Part shown: positions 7,496 through 15,695 of the stretch, piece by piece
Layout: every line of letters begins with the position of its first letter
Position numbering within the stretch: the stretch's first letter is position 1
Origin: Streptomyces sp. NBC_00576
Lineage (GTDB): Bacteria > Actinomycetota > Actinomycetes > Streptomycetales > Streptomycetaceae
Direction: 5' to 3'
Length of the DNA: 64,000 bases
Assembly (NCBI RefSeq): GCF_036345175.1
Contig: NZ_CP107780.1
Coordinates: 4,154,001-4,218,000, forward strand
Notes under the pieces: generated by a model
The model's input: the letters and a program-made list of their open reading frames with translations, nothing else
What the model was told of the DNA's origin: nothing
The model's database searches: none
Position numbers and translations under genes: made by a program

Positions 7496-8992
7496 ATGGC
7501 GTCCAGCCTGACGAAGGAATCCCTGACACCGGGTCCCCCCGGTTCCCCGCGGTCCTTCTTCGGCCACCCCCGTGGACTGGCCACTCTCTTCATGACCGAG
7601 ATGTGGGAGAGGTTCTCCTACTACGGCATGCGAGCCCTGCTCCCGCTGTACCTGATCGCGCCGAGCGGACTGCACCTCAGCGCGACGGCCGCGACCGCGA
7701 TCGGCTCCGTCTACGTCTCGCTCGTCTATCTGCTCGCCCTGCCGGGCGGCTGGTTCGGCGACCGCGTCTGGGGCCCCCGCAGGACCGTCGCCGTGGCCGG
7801 CGGCATCATCATGCTCGGCCATCTGACCCTGGCCCTGCCGACGGCGGGCACCTTCTACGCGGGCCTCGGCCTCGTGGCAGTCGGCTCGGGCCTGCTGAAG
7901 GCCAACATCTCCACCATGGTCGGCCACCTGTACGACGGCCCGGACGACCCGCGCCGCGACGGCGGCTTCACCGTCTTCTACATGGGCATCAACGCCGGCG
8001 CGTTCGCCGCGCCGCTGGTGATCGGCACGGTCGGCGAGAAGGTCAACTGGCACCTCGGCTTCGCCCTCGCCGCGCTCGGTATGGCGCTCGGCCTCACCCA
8101 GTTCCTGCTGGGCAGCCGGCACCTGGACGCGCGTTCGAGCGTCGTCCCTACCCCGCTGTCCGCCGCGGAGAAGTCCGCGACGCTGCGCAAGGCGGCGAGC
8201 TGGGCGGGCGTCGCGGCCGTCTTCTACGCGCTCGTCGGCTTCTCGGGCCACTACACGCTGAACTGGGTCATGGTTCCGCTGATCCTGCTCGGGCTGATCG
8301 TGCCGGTGGTCGTGCTGGGGCGGATCAAGCGCGACAAGGATCTCAGCGCATCCGAGCAGTCGTCGATGTCGGCGTACATCTGGTTCTTCGTCGCCGCGGC
8401 CGTCTTCTGGATGATCTACGACCAGGGCGCCACGACCCTGTCGATCTTCGCCGACCAGAACGCCGAGAACACCGTCCTCGGCTGGGAGTTCCCGGTCTCC
8501 TGGTACCAGTCGGTGAACCCGGTGCTGATCATGGCACTGGCCCCGGTCTTCGCCTGGTTCTGGCTGGCTCTGAACCGGCGCGGCAACGAGCCGAGCACGA
8601 TCGTGAAGTTCTCGTCGGGCCTGGTCCTGGTCGGCGTCTCGTTCTTCCTCTTCCTGGCCCCGCTGTCGATCGCCGGGGGCGGTCACAAGGCTGCGGCGAT
8701 GTGGATCGTGGCGATCTACTTCGTCCAGACGGTCGGTGAACTGACCCTCTCCCCGGTCGGGTTGTCGGTCACCACGAAGATGGCGCCGGCGAAGTACGCC
8801 TCCCAGATGATGGGCGTCTGGTTCCTGGCGGTCACGGCGGGCGACGCGACGACGGGCCTGCTCTCCGTCGCGGGCGTCAACCTCGACCGTATGGGCGTGG
8901 TGGCGCTGGAGGCGGTGCTCGCGGTGGTGGCGGGCGCGGCGGTGTGGGCGTACCGGGGCAGGGTGAAGGCTCTGATGGGAAGCGTCAACTGA
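7496..8992 (+). CDS. proton-dependent oligopeptide transporter (POT/PTR2 family)
   Basis: 498 residues, usual length for bacterial POT proteins, which import di- and tripeptides with protons. Signatures seen: EMWERFSYYGMRALLPLYL in TM1 (the ExxER-type motif), GGWFGDRVWGPRRTV after TM2, and FYMGINAGAF (PTR2 FYxxIN) in TM5. About 14 hydrophobic segments fill the sequence. The ATG at 7496 has AAGGAA 7 bp upstream; an in-frame GTG at 7466 lies inside the T-tract and is rejected. Expression may be controlled by the leader hairpin just upstream. It is followed by the convergent MarR gene. Confidence 0.93.
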   Translation: MASSLTKESLTPGPPGSPRSFFGHPRGLATLFMTEMWERFSYYGMRALLPLYLIAPSGLHLSATAATAIGSVYVSLVYLLALPGGWFGDRVWGPRRTVAVAGGIIMLGHLTLALPTAGTFYAGLGLVAVGSGLLKANISTMVGHLYDGPDDPRRDGGFTVFYMGINAGAFAAPLVIGTVGEKVNWHLGFALAALGMALGLTQFLLGSRHLDARSSVVPTPLSAAEKSATLRKAASWAGVAAVFYALVGFSGHYTLNWVMVPLILLGLIVPVVVLGRIKRDKDLSASEQSSMSAYIWFFVAAAVFWMIYDQGATTLSIFADQNAENTVLGWEFPVSWYQSVNPVLIMALAPVFAWFWLALNRRGNEPSTIVKFSSGLVLVGVSFFLFLAPLSIAGGGHKAAAMWIVAIYFVQTVGELTLSPVGLSVTTKMAPAKYASQMMGVWFLAVTAGDATTGLLSVAGVNLDRMGVVALEAVLAVVAGAAVWAYRGRVKALMGSVN

Positions 8993-9047
8993 CGGTTCCT
9001 GTACGTCGGTTGCGCGGCTCGTGCGTGCGGCCCACGGACGCCGGGGC

Positions 9048-9521
9048 TCACCTCGGCTCCGTGGGCAGGGCACGCAGATACTCGATCTGCCGCTGGGCGA
9101 GTTCGGTCGTGCGGCGCATGTGCCGGCCGAGCAGGGCCAGCTCCTGCTCGGTGTAGCCCTCGAACGTCGCCAGCCAGCCCTCGGCGAGCGAGTCCCAGAA
9201 CTCGCCGAGGCGCCGCATGGCCGCGGCCACCGGCACGACCAGTACCCGTCGCCGGTCCTCCTCGTCCCGCTGCCGGGTGACGTACCCGGCCCTCTCCAGG
9301 CGGTCGACGAGCCGGGTCGCCGAGCCGCTGGTGAGGCCGGTCAGCTCGGCGATCCTGCCGGTCGTGAAGGGGCCGGGCTCGATGCCGAGCAGGCTGAGGC
9401 ACTGCACGTCCGTCGGGTGCATCCCGAGGTGGTCGGCGACCGCCTGGTTGAACAGCACGTACGAGGCCACATACCGCCGGGAGTCCAGCTCCAGGCCGGC
9501 CGTCCGGTCGTCTCGGGGCAC
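9048..9521 (-). CDS. MarR-family regulator, probable repressor of the NmrA gene
   Basis: 157 residues. Winged helix-turn-helix with TTGRIAELTGLTSGSATRLV (recognition region) and the wing DEEDRRRVLVVP, between dimerisation helices. GTG start at 9521 with GGAGGGG ahead. It is divergent from the NmrA-like oxidoreductase gene, and the 51 bp between them hold a perfect dyad plus a near copy. This is the usual geometry of a MarR protein that represses itself and its neighbour until a small ligand binds. The ligand is not deducible. Confidence 0.9.
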   Translation of the reverse strand: MPRDDRTAGLELDSRRYVASYVLFNQAVADHLGMHPTDVQCLSLLGIEPGPFTTGRIAELTGLTSGSATRLVDRLERAGYVTRQRDEEDRRRVLVVPVAAAMRRLGEFWDSLAEGWLATFEGYTEQELALLGRHMRRTTELAQRQIEYLRALPTEPR

Positions 9522-9536
9522 GACCCCTCCTTAATA

Positions 9537-9586
9537 TCTGCGTGACGCAGACAATGCGTGTACGTTTACTGCATGACGCAGACAAT
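9537..9586. promoter_or_regulatory. tandem MarR operator copies
   Basis: TCTGCG-TGA-CGCAGA (9537-9551) is a perfect dyad with 6-bp arms. A near-identical 16-bp copy (ACTGCATGACGCAGAC, 9568-9583) is centred about 31 bp away, close to three helical turns. The second copy covers the ATG of the NmrA-like gene, so a bound repressor would block both promoter and translation start region. Confidence 0.7.
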
Positions 9587-10487
9587 TTATCAGCCCGTCA
9601 TCGCTGTCACCGGCGCGACCGGCGCCCAGGGCGGCGCCACCGCGCGGGCCCTGCTCCGCCACGGGTCACGGGTCCGCGCGCTGACCCGTCGCCCGTCGTC
9701 CACGGCCGCCGAGGAGTTGCGCGGGCTCGGCGCGGAGGTGGCGTACGCCGACTTCGACGACCGGGCCGGCCTGGATGCCGCGCTCGCCGGCGCCGACGCG
9801 CTGTTCACCATGTCCACGCTCCACCGCGGCGACGCCGAGAGCGTCGCCGACGCCGAAGTGCGGCAGGCGATCTCGCTCCTCGACGCCGCCGCCGCGAGCG
9901 GAACCGTCCGGCACATCGTGTTCACCTCGGCCGCCAACGCGGACCGCGGCACCGGTATCCCCCACTTCGAGACCAAGCACCGCGTCGAACTCCGTCTGCG
10001 GAGCCTGGGCATCCCGTGGACGGTCATCGCCCCGGGGGTCTTCATGGACAACTACACCAGCGAGTGGACGCTGAGCGGCCTGCGCGAAGGCCGGTTCGCC
10101 CTGCCGCTCCCCGCCGACCTGCGGCTGCCGTTCATCCCGGCCGCCGACATCGGCGCGTTCGCGGCGCTCGTCCTGCGGCGCCCCGAGGAGTTCGCCGGGC
10201 GGCGCATCGACATCGCGTCCGACCGCTTGACGTGCACGGAGATCGCCGAGACCCTCTCCGCCGTCTGCGGCCGACCGATCGAGTTCACGCCGGTTCCCCT
10301 GGCCCAGATCGAGGCGCACTCGGCCGATCTGGCCGCGATGTTCCGCTACTTCGCCGCCACCGGCCTCGACGTGGACGTGGAGGGCCTGCGCCGCGACCAC
10401 CCCGAGGTGGGCTGGCAGACCTTCGCGGAGTGGGCGGGGGCGCAGCACTGGGATCTGGCGAGCCCTGAAGCCCGCCTCGGTAGCTGA
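9573..10487 (+). CDS. NmrA-like NAD(P)-binding oxidoreductase
   Basis: 304 residues. Rossmann motif VTGATGAQGGATARAL at the N terminus (GxxGxxG type), then ALTRRPSS, and HIVFTSAAN; the typical atypical-SDR/NmrA fold. In this family some members are quinone oxidoreductases (QorB-like) and others are redox sensors without activity. The catalytic YxxxK is not obvious, which fits the NmrA subgroup. ATG at 9573 has no Shine-Dalgarno, so the message may be leaderless; the GTG at 9558 has none either. Under probable control of the divergent MarR gene. Confidence 0.88.
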   Translation: MTQTIYQPVIAVTGATGAQGGATARALLRHGSRVRALTRRPSSTAAEELRGLGAEVAYADFDDRAGLDAALAGADALFTMSTLHRGDAESVADAEVRQAISLLDAAAASGTVRHIVFTSAANADRGTGIPHFETKHRVELRLRSLGIPWTVIAPGVFMDNYTSEWTLSGLREGRFALPLPADLRLPFIPAADIGAFAALVLRRPEEFAGRRIDIASDRLTCTEIAETLSAVCGRPIEFTPVPLAQIEAHSADLAAMFRYFAATGLDVDVEGLRRDHPEVGWQTFAEWAGAQHWDLASPEARLGS

Positions 10488-10501
10488 CGGGCGTACGTCC
10501 G

Positions 10502-10711
10502 TCAGCAGGCGGGGAGTTCGTCGCGGCGTACGGCGGTGACGAAGGGGGTCCAGGCGGTGGCCCGGAGTATGAGGGCGGGGGCGTCGGGGGTCTTGGAGTC
10601 GCGGACGGGGACGAGGGAGAGGCTGTCGGCGACTTCGAGGCACTGGCCGCCGTCGGTGTTGCTGTAGCTGCTCTTGCGCCACACGACTGCGCTCAGGTCG
10701 ATGGATCGCAT
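10502..10711 (-). CDS. DUF397-domain protein
   Basis: 69 residues: VVWRKSSYSN, GGQCLEVAD, VPVRDSKTPDAP and an AWTPFV helix, the complete DUF397 pattern. Its ATG lies 19 bp inside the upstream XRE gene (ends 10693), so the two are coupled. In Streptomyces such pairs (WhiJ-type systems) influence development and antibiotic production; the DUF397 partner is thought to modulate the XRE protein. No specific target is visible. Confidence 0.92.
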   Translation of the reverse strand: MRSIDLSAVVWRKSSYSNTDGGQCLEVADSLSLVPVRDSKTPDAPALILRATAWTPFVTAVRRDELPAC

Positions 10712-11535
10712 CGTGCCTCCTCCAGCATCTCCCTGATGAACTTCCGCGACTCGGCGGGGGACAACGCCAGGTCGCGCATCGGATCGTAAGCAGATTGCAG
10801 GCGCTCGATCTGGCCTCCCCCTTCGATGAGTTCACCGTGGAGGTCGTTCTCCGTGTAAGCCACAACGCGGCCGTCGGACAGGCCCAGGAACATCGCGTCG
10901 GTGTTCATCAGCCCGAACGGTCCTGCACTGAACGGCAGCACCTGCACGGTCACGTTGGGGCGCTCGGACATCCCCACCAGATGCTCCAACTGTTCCCGCC
11001 AGGCCCCCGGATCACGTAGCACCAACCGCAGCACCGATTCGTACAGAATCGTACGGAATCGCGGCGCATCCTCCGCAGCCAGCATCTCGCCACGGTCGAG
11101 GCGTGCCTCGACCTGCCGGGTCAGCTCCTCGCCCTTGATGCCGCCCGCCGCGAGGACCTCGGTCGTGTACCCACGTGTCTGCAGGACACCGGGGATGCTG
11201 CTCAACCCGAAGTGCCACAGGCTGAGTGCCTCGGCCTCCAAGCACATGTACGCGCGGTACTGCTCCTTGAACTCGGCCTTGTCCCCCAACGCCAGCTCCC
11301 ACAACGTCACCAGAAGTTTCCCCGTACCGAAGTACTGGTCGAGCGCCTGCACCACTTCGGCGCTGCCCAGCGTGTGGCCGTTCTCCATCTTCCCGAACAG
11401 CGAGAAGTCCCAGCCCACCTTCTCGCCCAACTGCCGCAGACTGTCCCCGTTCACCTCCCGCAACGCCTTCAGCTCCTCGGCGAACCGGGCCCGCGGCTGC
11501 CGACTGAGGCCCGTCACGGTGCGCCGTTGCGACAT
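10693..11535 (-). CDS. XRE-family regulator with DUF5753 (WhiJ-type)
   Basis: 280 residues. The N-terminal HTH (about 15-70) contains FAEELKALREVNGDSLRQL and FSLFGKMENGH; the C-terminal DUF5753 region includes PGVLQTRGYT, VEARLDRGE, LVGMSERPNVTVQVLP and GRVVAYTEN. ATG at 11535, preceded on the coding strand by AGGGAGAGAA. It overlaps the DUF397 gene by 19 bp and faces three coupled small genes (11737-12241) across a 201-bp divergent region, a common arrangement for these regulators. The HTH begins RQPRARFAEELK. Confidence 0.93.
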   Translation of the reverse strand: MSQRRTVTGLSRQPRARFAEELKALREVNGDSLRQLGEKVGWDFSLFGKMENGHTLGSAEVVQALDQYFGTGKLLVTLWELALGDKAEFKEQYRAYMCLEAEALSLWHFGLSSIPGVLQTRGYTTEVLAAGGIKGEELTRQVEARLDRGEMLAAEDAPRFRTILYESVLRLVLRDPGAWREQLEHLVGMSERPNVTVQVLPFSAGPFGLMNTDAMFLGLSDGRVVAYTENDLHGELIEGGGQIERLQSAYDPMRDLALSPAESRKFIREMLEEARCDPST

Positions 11536-11736
11536 CTCGTTCTCTCCCTGCGGTAACTGTGGGTTGCTATAGGGCGTAGTGGAAATAAGCCCCGCCGAAC
11601 GTGGGCATACGGCCCTGTCCACGGCGTTTCCGCCCCACGGACGCGGCATGCTCGTCCTAGCTGAACACGCACAGTAATTCGGCGACTGCACGCAGCACAG
11701 GCATACGCCGGAACCTCCACCCGAGGAGTGACCCGC

Positions 11737-11895
11737 ATGACGACGCCCACCCTCCCCCGTCTCCCCCGTCGCAACCCCACCGTCGCGCCCCGCGCCACCC
11801 CCGCCCCCTCCTGGACCCCGTCCGGTGCCTGGGCGGCGCCGACTCCCGAGGTTCTGCGCACGCTGGAGGCAGCGCTCGCACGGTGGTCGTCGTGA
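11737..11895 (+). CDS. small Pro/Ala/Thr-rich protein, unknown
   Basis: 52 residues from ATG 11737, with GAGGAG 8 bp upstream. The N-terminal half is rich in Pro, Thr and Arg (MTTPTLPRLPRRNPTV); the C-terminal half is a predicted helix (TPEVLRTLEAALARW). The stop overlaps the next GTG, so it is the first of three coupled small genes divergent from the XRE regulator. No family recognised; coding is supported by the ribosome-binding site and the overlaps. Confidence 0.6.
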   Translation: MTTPTLPRLPRRNPTVAPRATPAPSWTPSGAWAAPTPEVLRTLEAALARWSS

Positions 11896-12056
11896 CGACG
11901 GTCCCCGCCCGGGCGGACGCGCCACCCTGTGACGTGTGCGACGCGCTGGCCACCCAGCGGGACGCGGCCCGGGCGGCCGGTCGCACGGGCGAAGCCGACG
12001 ACTGCGAGCGGGAGTTGAGCGAGCACGACAGACACGGACGGGGGTGTACGTCGTGA
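11892..12056 (+). CDS. small CxxC protein, first tandem copy
   Basis: 54 residues from a GTG at 11892 that overlaps the preceding stop (GTGA). It contains PPCDVCDALATQRDAARAAG, then further Cys at 38 and 52. The pattern C-x2-C-x2-LA-x-R-x-A resembles the product of the next gene (GGCEACRELAARRSAVKAAF), so the two look like a tandem duplication. A metal-binding or regulatory role is possible but unproven. Genes of this kind commonly sit next to XRE/DUF397 pairs in Streptomyces. Confidence 0.6.
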   Translation: MTTVPARADAPPCDVCDALATQRDAARAAGRTGEADDCERELSEHDRHGRGCTS

Positions 12057-12241
12057 CACCGCGCCCGCCGGTGCATTCCTCCTACGCGGAGTACCGCCCG
12101 CCCGCGCCGGTGGGCGGCTGCGAGGCCTGCCGGGAACTCGCCGCACGACGGAGTGCGGTGAAGGCCGCCTTCGACTACAGCGCGGTCAGCGACGCGAACG
12201 TACGGCTCCGGGCCCACCTGCTGGAAGCCCACGACACGTGA
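12053..12241 (+). CDS. small CxxC protein, second tandem copy
   Basis: 62 residues from GTG 12053, coupled by GTGA to the gene before. The N-terminal 20 residues are Pro-rich (TPRPPVHSSYAEYRPPAP). The centre has the CEAC motif followed by a helix similar to the preceding protein, ending RAHLLEAHDT. A strong terminator hairpin follows at 12260. Function unknown; the shared CxxC-helix unit suggests both small proteins act alike or together with the divergent XRE regulator. Confidence 0.65.
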   Translation: MTPRPPVHSSYAEYRPPAPVGGCEACRELAARRSAVKAAFDYSAVSDANVRLRAHLLEAHDT

Positions 12242-12259
12242 GCCGCAGGGTAATACGCG

Positions 12260-12295
12260 GGACCCCGCCCGACAGCACGCTCCGGGGCGGGGTCC
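12260..12295. terminator. bidirectional terminator hairpin
   Basis: GGACCCCGCCC (12260-12270) pairs perfectly with GGGCGGGGTCC (12285-12295): 11-bp stem, 14-nt loop, no T-tract. It lies between the convergent small-gene operon and the LANTG surface gene. Confidence 0.75.
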
Positions 12296-12327
12296 TGACG
12301 GCGACGGCGACGCCGCCGTTCAGCGAT

Positions 12328-13656
12328 TCAGCGCAGGCGCCGGCGTCCCGGCATGAACGTGAACACCGCCACGCCGGACAGGATCACCGTTCCGGCCACC
12401 AGCCCCAGCGCCTTCAGGGCGCCGTTGTTCTCGGCACCCGTGTTCGCGAGCCCTCCGCTGGTCGACGTACTGCCGGAGGCCGAGGTGCTGCCCGACGCTC
12501 CGCTCGCCTGCTCCTCCGTGTCCAGGGTCAGGGAGACCGCGGTCGGGGACGGCGTGCAGACGGTCGTCGTACCGAGGGCATCCACCGTCAGCACGCCTGG
12601 TGACAGGGTCGTTTCACCGGTCGCACCGGGCTTGTACGTGCCCTTCATGTCGTTGATCGTCATCGCGTCGCCGGTCTTGATCGGCTCCGCGTTCGCAGCG
12701 CCCTCGACATGGACCGTGCCCGTGTCGGACCCGCCGAGGACGACCTCCATCGACGGCTTCACGGAGTTGGCCGGGAGGTCGGCAGGACTGTTCATCACCG
12801 AGCCCTTGAACTGGACGGTGAGGTCGTAACTCCCGCCGTTCTTCTTGGCGTTGATCTGGATGGGGTTCGTCACGTTCTTGTCGCCGAGGGGCGTGTCGCA
12901 CTTGTACGGGATCTGCACCTCCTTGCCTGTGAAGTCCGTCTGACCGTCATCGCTCGCCGTGTCGGAGGGGCTCGGCGTGGCCGTCGGTGACGGTGTCGGT
13001 TTCGACGTGTCCGTCGGGGTCGGAGTGGGAGTGGGGCTCGGGGACTGGGAGTCCGTGTCCGTCGGTGTGGGTGTCGGTGTAGGCGTCTGCGAACCGCCGT
13101 CCCCCGCTGTCACTTTGATCGTCACCGACGGCCGCACCGTCTCCGTCGGCGCGCACTTCGTGTCCGTCCCGAAGGCGTTGATCGTGTACGCGTCCGGCGT
13201 CAGCGTCAGGTCTCCCGCCGTCGTCAGTTTCACCTTGCCCTTCATGTCGGAAAGGACCATCGCGCCGCCCTTGGGGATCGCCGGGTTCTGGCGCGTACCC
13301 AACATCGCGATGTCGGCGGTCTGCGCCCCGGCCGCCTTCAACACGCCGCTCGGCTGGACCGAGTTGGCCGGTAGGTCGATCAGGTCCGGGTTCTTCGACG
13401 CGGCCTGCGTGAACTTCCAGACCACGTCCACCTCGTCGCCCACCTTCGCTGTCGCGGGCGCGGTGATCTCCACCTTGGTCGTGCCGTTGACGGGCTCCAG
13501 GCCGGAGGCCGCCGGCGGCACGCACTTGGTCGCGTACGACACCTCGGCCGCCTGGGCGGGCCCCGCCGCGGCCATGCCCAGCAGGACACCGCCCGCTCCG
13601 CCGAGCAGCAACAGGGCCCCTGCCGCACTCCCGCTCCGTCTCCGTTGCGTTCTCAC
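12328..13656 (-). CDS. cell-wall-anchored surface protein, two homologous domains, LANTG sorting signal
   Basis: 442 residues. Signal peptide at about 1-38 (GALLLLGGAGGVLLGMAAAG, cleavage near AQA-AEV). Domain A (about 40-185) and domain B (about 235-370) are similar to each other; both start with a C-x-P/T segment, contain DLPANSV-x-PS and MKG-x-y motifs and end VxC. A 45-residue Pro-Thr-Ser-Asp linker separates them. The C terminus has LANTG, a hydrophobic helix and RRRLR, a sortase signal; LAxTG is the type used by class E sortases in Streptomyces. GTG 13656 has GAGGGGA upstream and overlaps the previous stop. Last gene of a four-gene surface operon. Confidence 0.85.
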   Translation of the reverse strand: MRTQRRRSGSAAGALLLLGGAGGVLLGMAAAGPAQAAEVSYATKCVPPAASGLEPVNGTTKVEITAPATAKVGDEVDVVWKFTQAASKNPDLIDLPANSVQPSGVLKAAGAQTADIAMLGTRQNPAIPKGGAMVLSDMKGKVKLTTAGDLTLTPDAYTINAFGTDTKCAPTETVRPSVTIKVTAGDGGSQTPTPTPTPTDTDSQSPSPTPTPTPTDTSKPTPSPTATPSPSDTASDDGQTDFTGKEVQIPYKCDTPLGDKNVTNPIQINAKKNGGSYDLTVQFKGSVMNSPADLPANSVKPSMEVVLGGSDTGTVHVEGAANAEPIKTGDAMTINDMKGTYKPGATGETTLSPGVLTVDALGTTTVCTPSPTAVSLTLDTEEQASGASGSTSASGSTSTSGGLANTGAENNGALKALGLVAGTVILSGVAVFTFMPGRRRLR

Positions 13657-14783
13657 GTGTTTCCCCTCGTCTTCGTCGTGTTGGTCGTCGGAGTGCCCGC
13701 GTGTGGGTCTGGGTCTGCGTCCGTGACGGTTACCGTGACCGTGGTCGTGCCCGGGTCTGCGCCCGGGGTGAACCACGGCAGCGTCGAGGAAGCGGTCGCC
13801 GTCCGGGCCGGGTCGCGGTCCTCCCGCGCGCCCGACCTGGGCATGCGCAGCGTCAGTTCGGGCATCCGCGGCGCCCTGCCGCGACGCACCGCCGACGGTC
13901 GCCCGCCCGCTCCGCCCGGCCCGCGTGGCCGTACCCGGTCCACCACCGCCATCCCGACGCGGAACACCGCCGCCGGTACGACAACACCGGCCAGGACCCA
14001 GAACAGGGTCACGCCCCACGGCCGGCCCACGCCCCACGGCTGCTCCATGAGCACCTTGCCGGCGTACTTCAGCGAGACCGTGTAGTCGCCGTGCGCCCCG
14101 CCCGCCAGGGCGACCGGCAGCTCGACGCGTGCCTTTCCGCCCGGCTGGATCGTGCCGCGCCACTGCTGTTCCTCCCACTGCGGGGCGAACACCCCGTGGG
14201 AGGTGCCGACCTGGAAGACCGGGTCCTTGACGGCCGCCGTACCGAGGTTGCCGACGGTGATCGCCAGCGTTCGCGCGGGCGGCGCCCCGAACCAGGTCAG
14301 CACCCCGCTCGAACCGTCCAGCCGCGGGTCCGTGAGGACCGAGAGACGGCCCGCCCCGACCTGCGCGGGCAACGGTTCGACCGCGTGGCCGGCCACCTTG
14401 AACACCGCGTCGGCTGCTGACTGCGACGCTCCCGTCACCGTCGCCACATGCACCACACATGGACACGGCACCGGCGGGTCGACCACCGGCAGGCTCTTGC
14501 TGAAGCCGCCCGTCGTGTCCGTGGTGACGGCTCTCGCGTCCGCGTTGGCACAGGAGTTGGTGCCGCCGATCACGCCACGGGACGGCTCCGCCCTGCCGCA
14601 GATGAGCATCATCAGCAGCACCTTCGGCTGCCAGCCGGCCCCCGTCACGACGATCGAACCGCCGGTCCCCGCCTCGGACTTGGAGACCTTGACGGTCGGC
14701 CCGTCGGCGGCTGCCGCGGCGGCCGTGGGCAGCATCAGGAGTGCGATCACCAGTGCCGCGACCAGTGCAGGAATCCGCCGCAT
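13653..14783 (-). CDS. secreted/membrane-anchored surface protein, unknown
   Basis: 376 residues. Signal peptide MRRIPALVAALVIALLMLP. An Ig-like domain (VKVSKSEAGTGGSIVVTGAG) contains a Cys cluster (PVPCPCVVHV). A second beta-rich domain lies at about 140-260, then one transmembrane helix (WGVTLFWVLAGVVVPAAVF) and a basic cytoplasmic tail ending in a Thr-rich stretch. Start ATG 14783 overlaps the previous stop as TGATG, and its stop overlaps the GTG of the LANTG gene. Neither neighbour spacing leaves room for a promoter, so all these proteins are made together and probably form one surface complex. Confidence 0.75.
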   Translation of the reverse strand: MRRIPALVAALVIALLMLPTAAAAAADGPTVKVSKSEAGTGGSIVVTGAGWQPKVLLMMLICGRAEPSRGVIGGTNSCANADARAVTTDTTGGFSKSLPVVDPPVPCPCVVHVATVTGASQSAADAVFKVAGHAVEPLPAQVGAGRLSVLTDPRLDGSSGVLTWFGAPPARTLAITVGNLGTAAVKDPVFQVGTSHGVFAPQWEEQQWRGTIQPGGKARVELPVALAGGAHGDYTVSLKYAGKVLMEQPWGVGRPWGVTLFWVLAGVVVPAAVFRVGMAVVDRVRPRGPGGAGGRPSAVRRGRAPRMPELTLRMPRSGAREDRDPARTATASSTLPWFTPGADPGTTTVTVTVTDADPDPHAGTPTTNTTKTRGNT

Positions 14784-15658
14784 CACGTCATCGCCCCCGT
14801 CAGCTCGTCCGTCTCCGCCGCCAACTCCGCGTGTTCGCACGGCGGTTCATCGCGTCGCTTACGCCGCCTCAGCCGTCGTACGACCCCGAGGGCTCCGCCC
14901 GCACACAGCACCCCCGCGACCCCCGCCACCCCGCCCCACGGCACGAACCGCACCGACGCGCCCGCCTCGTCGCGTACCGTCCCGTCCGCCGCGGTGACCG
15001 TCAGACGGACGTCGACCGCATCGAACACCGGGCGCTCGGACCAGGGTTCGGTGAGGGCGAGGCGGCGGCCCGGGGGCAGGTGTACGGGGAGAGTGCGCGG
15101 TGCCCGGTCGAGGAGGGGGCCGAGGACGCCGTCCGCGCGGACGGCGAGCGTCGGGACCAGGTCGGTGGTACCGCGGTTGACCAGCTCGTACGCGATACGG
15201 TCGCCGCGTACCCTCACGTGCTCGACGGTCAGCGCGGGCAACCGGGGTCCCCCGACCCGGAGTTGGACGCGCACCGTCGCGGTCCGGCCCAGGGCGCGGG
15301 CGCTGATCGTGGTGGTGCGGTCGCCGGGAGGCGTGCCGTCGGGGATGCGTACCGTGAAGGGCACGTCGGCGCGGGTACGGGCGGGGACGTCGACCTCCGG
15401 GACGGCAAGGGTGAGCCAACTGCCGCCGCTCAGCCGCACGTTGAGGGTCCGCGCCGTCGGGTTGCGGACGGAGAGGGTGTCCTGGAGAACCGTTCCTGGG
15501 GTGCCCTCCGCGTAGAAGTACGGCCGGCCGGTGCCCAGGGGCGCGACGGACCAGCCCTCGTCGGCCGCGGCCGGCGTCCCCGCGGACAGCAGCGCGACGA
15601 GGCCAAGGAGGCTGAGGAGGCAGGGGCTGGGTCTGAGGCTGGGGCAGAGGACACGCAT
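14783..15658 (-). CDS. secreted surface protein, DUF916/WxL-host-binding-like
   Basis: 291 residues. Signal peptide at 1-32 (LLSLLGLVALLSAGTPAAAD). Two beta-sandwich domains follow: one with YAEGTPGTVLQDTLSVRNPT and IPDGTPPGDRTTTISA, resembling the DUF916-type domain of Gram-positive WxL-binding surface proteins, and one with VRVRGDRIAYELVNRGTTDL. A C-terminal helix (GVAGVAGVLCAGGALGVVR) and an Arg-rich tail anchor it in the membrane. The resemblance to DUF916 is by pattern and needs a profile search. It lies 37 bp after the LPQTG gene and is coupled to the next gene. Confidence 0.7.
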   Translation of the reverse strand: MRVLCPSLRPSPCLLSLLGLVALLSAGTPAAADEGWSVAPLGTGRPYFYAEGTPGTVLQDTLSVRNPTARTLNVRLSGGSWLTLAVPEVDVPARTRADVPFTVRIPDGTPPGDRTTTISARALGRTATVRVQLRVGGPRLPALTVEHVRVRGDRIAYELVNRGTTDLVPTLAVRADGVLGPLLDRAPRTLPVHLPPGRRLALTEPWSERPVFDAVDVRLTVTAADGTVRDEAGASVRFVPWGGVAGVAGVLCAGGALGVVRRLRRRKRRDEPPCEHAELAAETDELTGAMT

Positions 15659-15695
15659 CGGCGGCTCCCGGATGTCGTACGGTCTCGTACGGTCC

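Noticed and set aside
7418..9073. 551-codon minus-strand frame opposite the POT transporter
   Set aside because: Arg/Asp/His-rich shadow translation; the plus strand has conserved PTR2 motifs and TM segments.
12955..13090. Possible CRISPR-like or minisatellite repeat array
   Set aside because: The repetition is explained by the Pro-Thr-Ser linker codons of the LANTG protein; there are no regular spacers.
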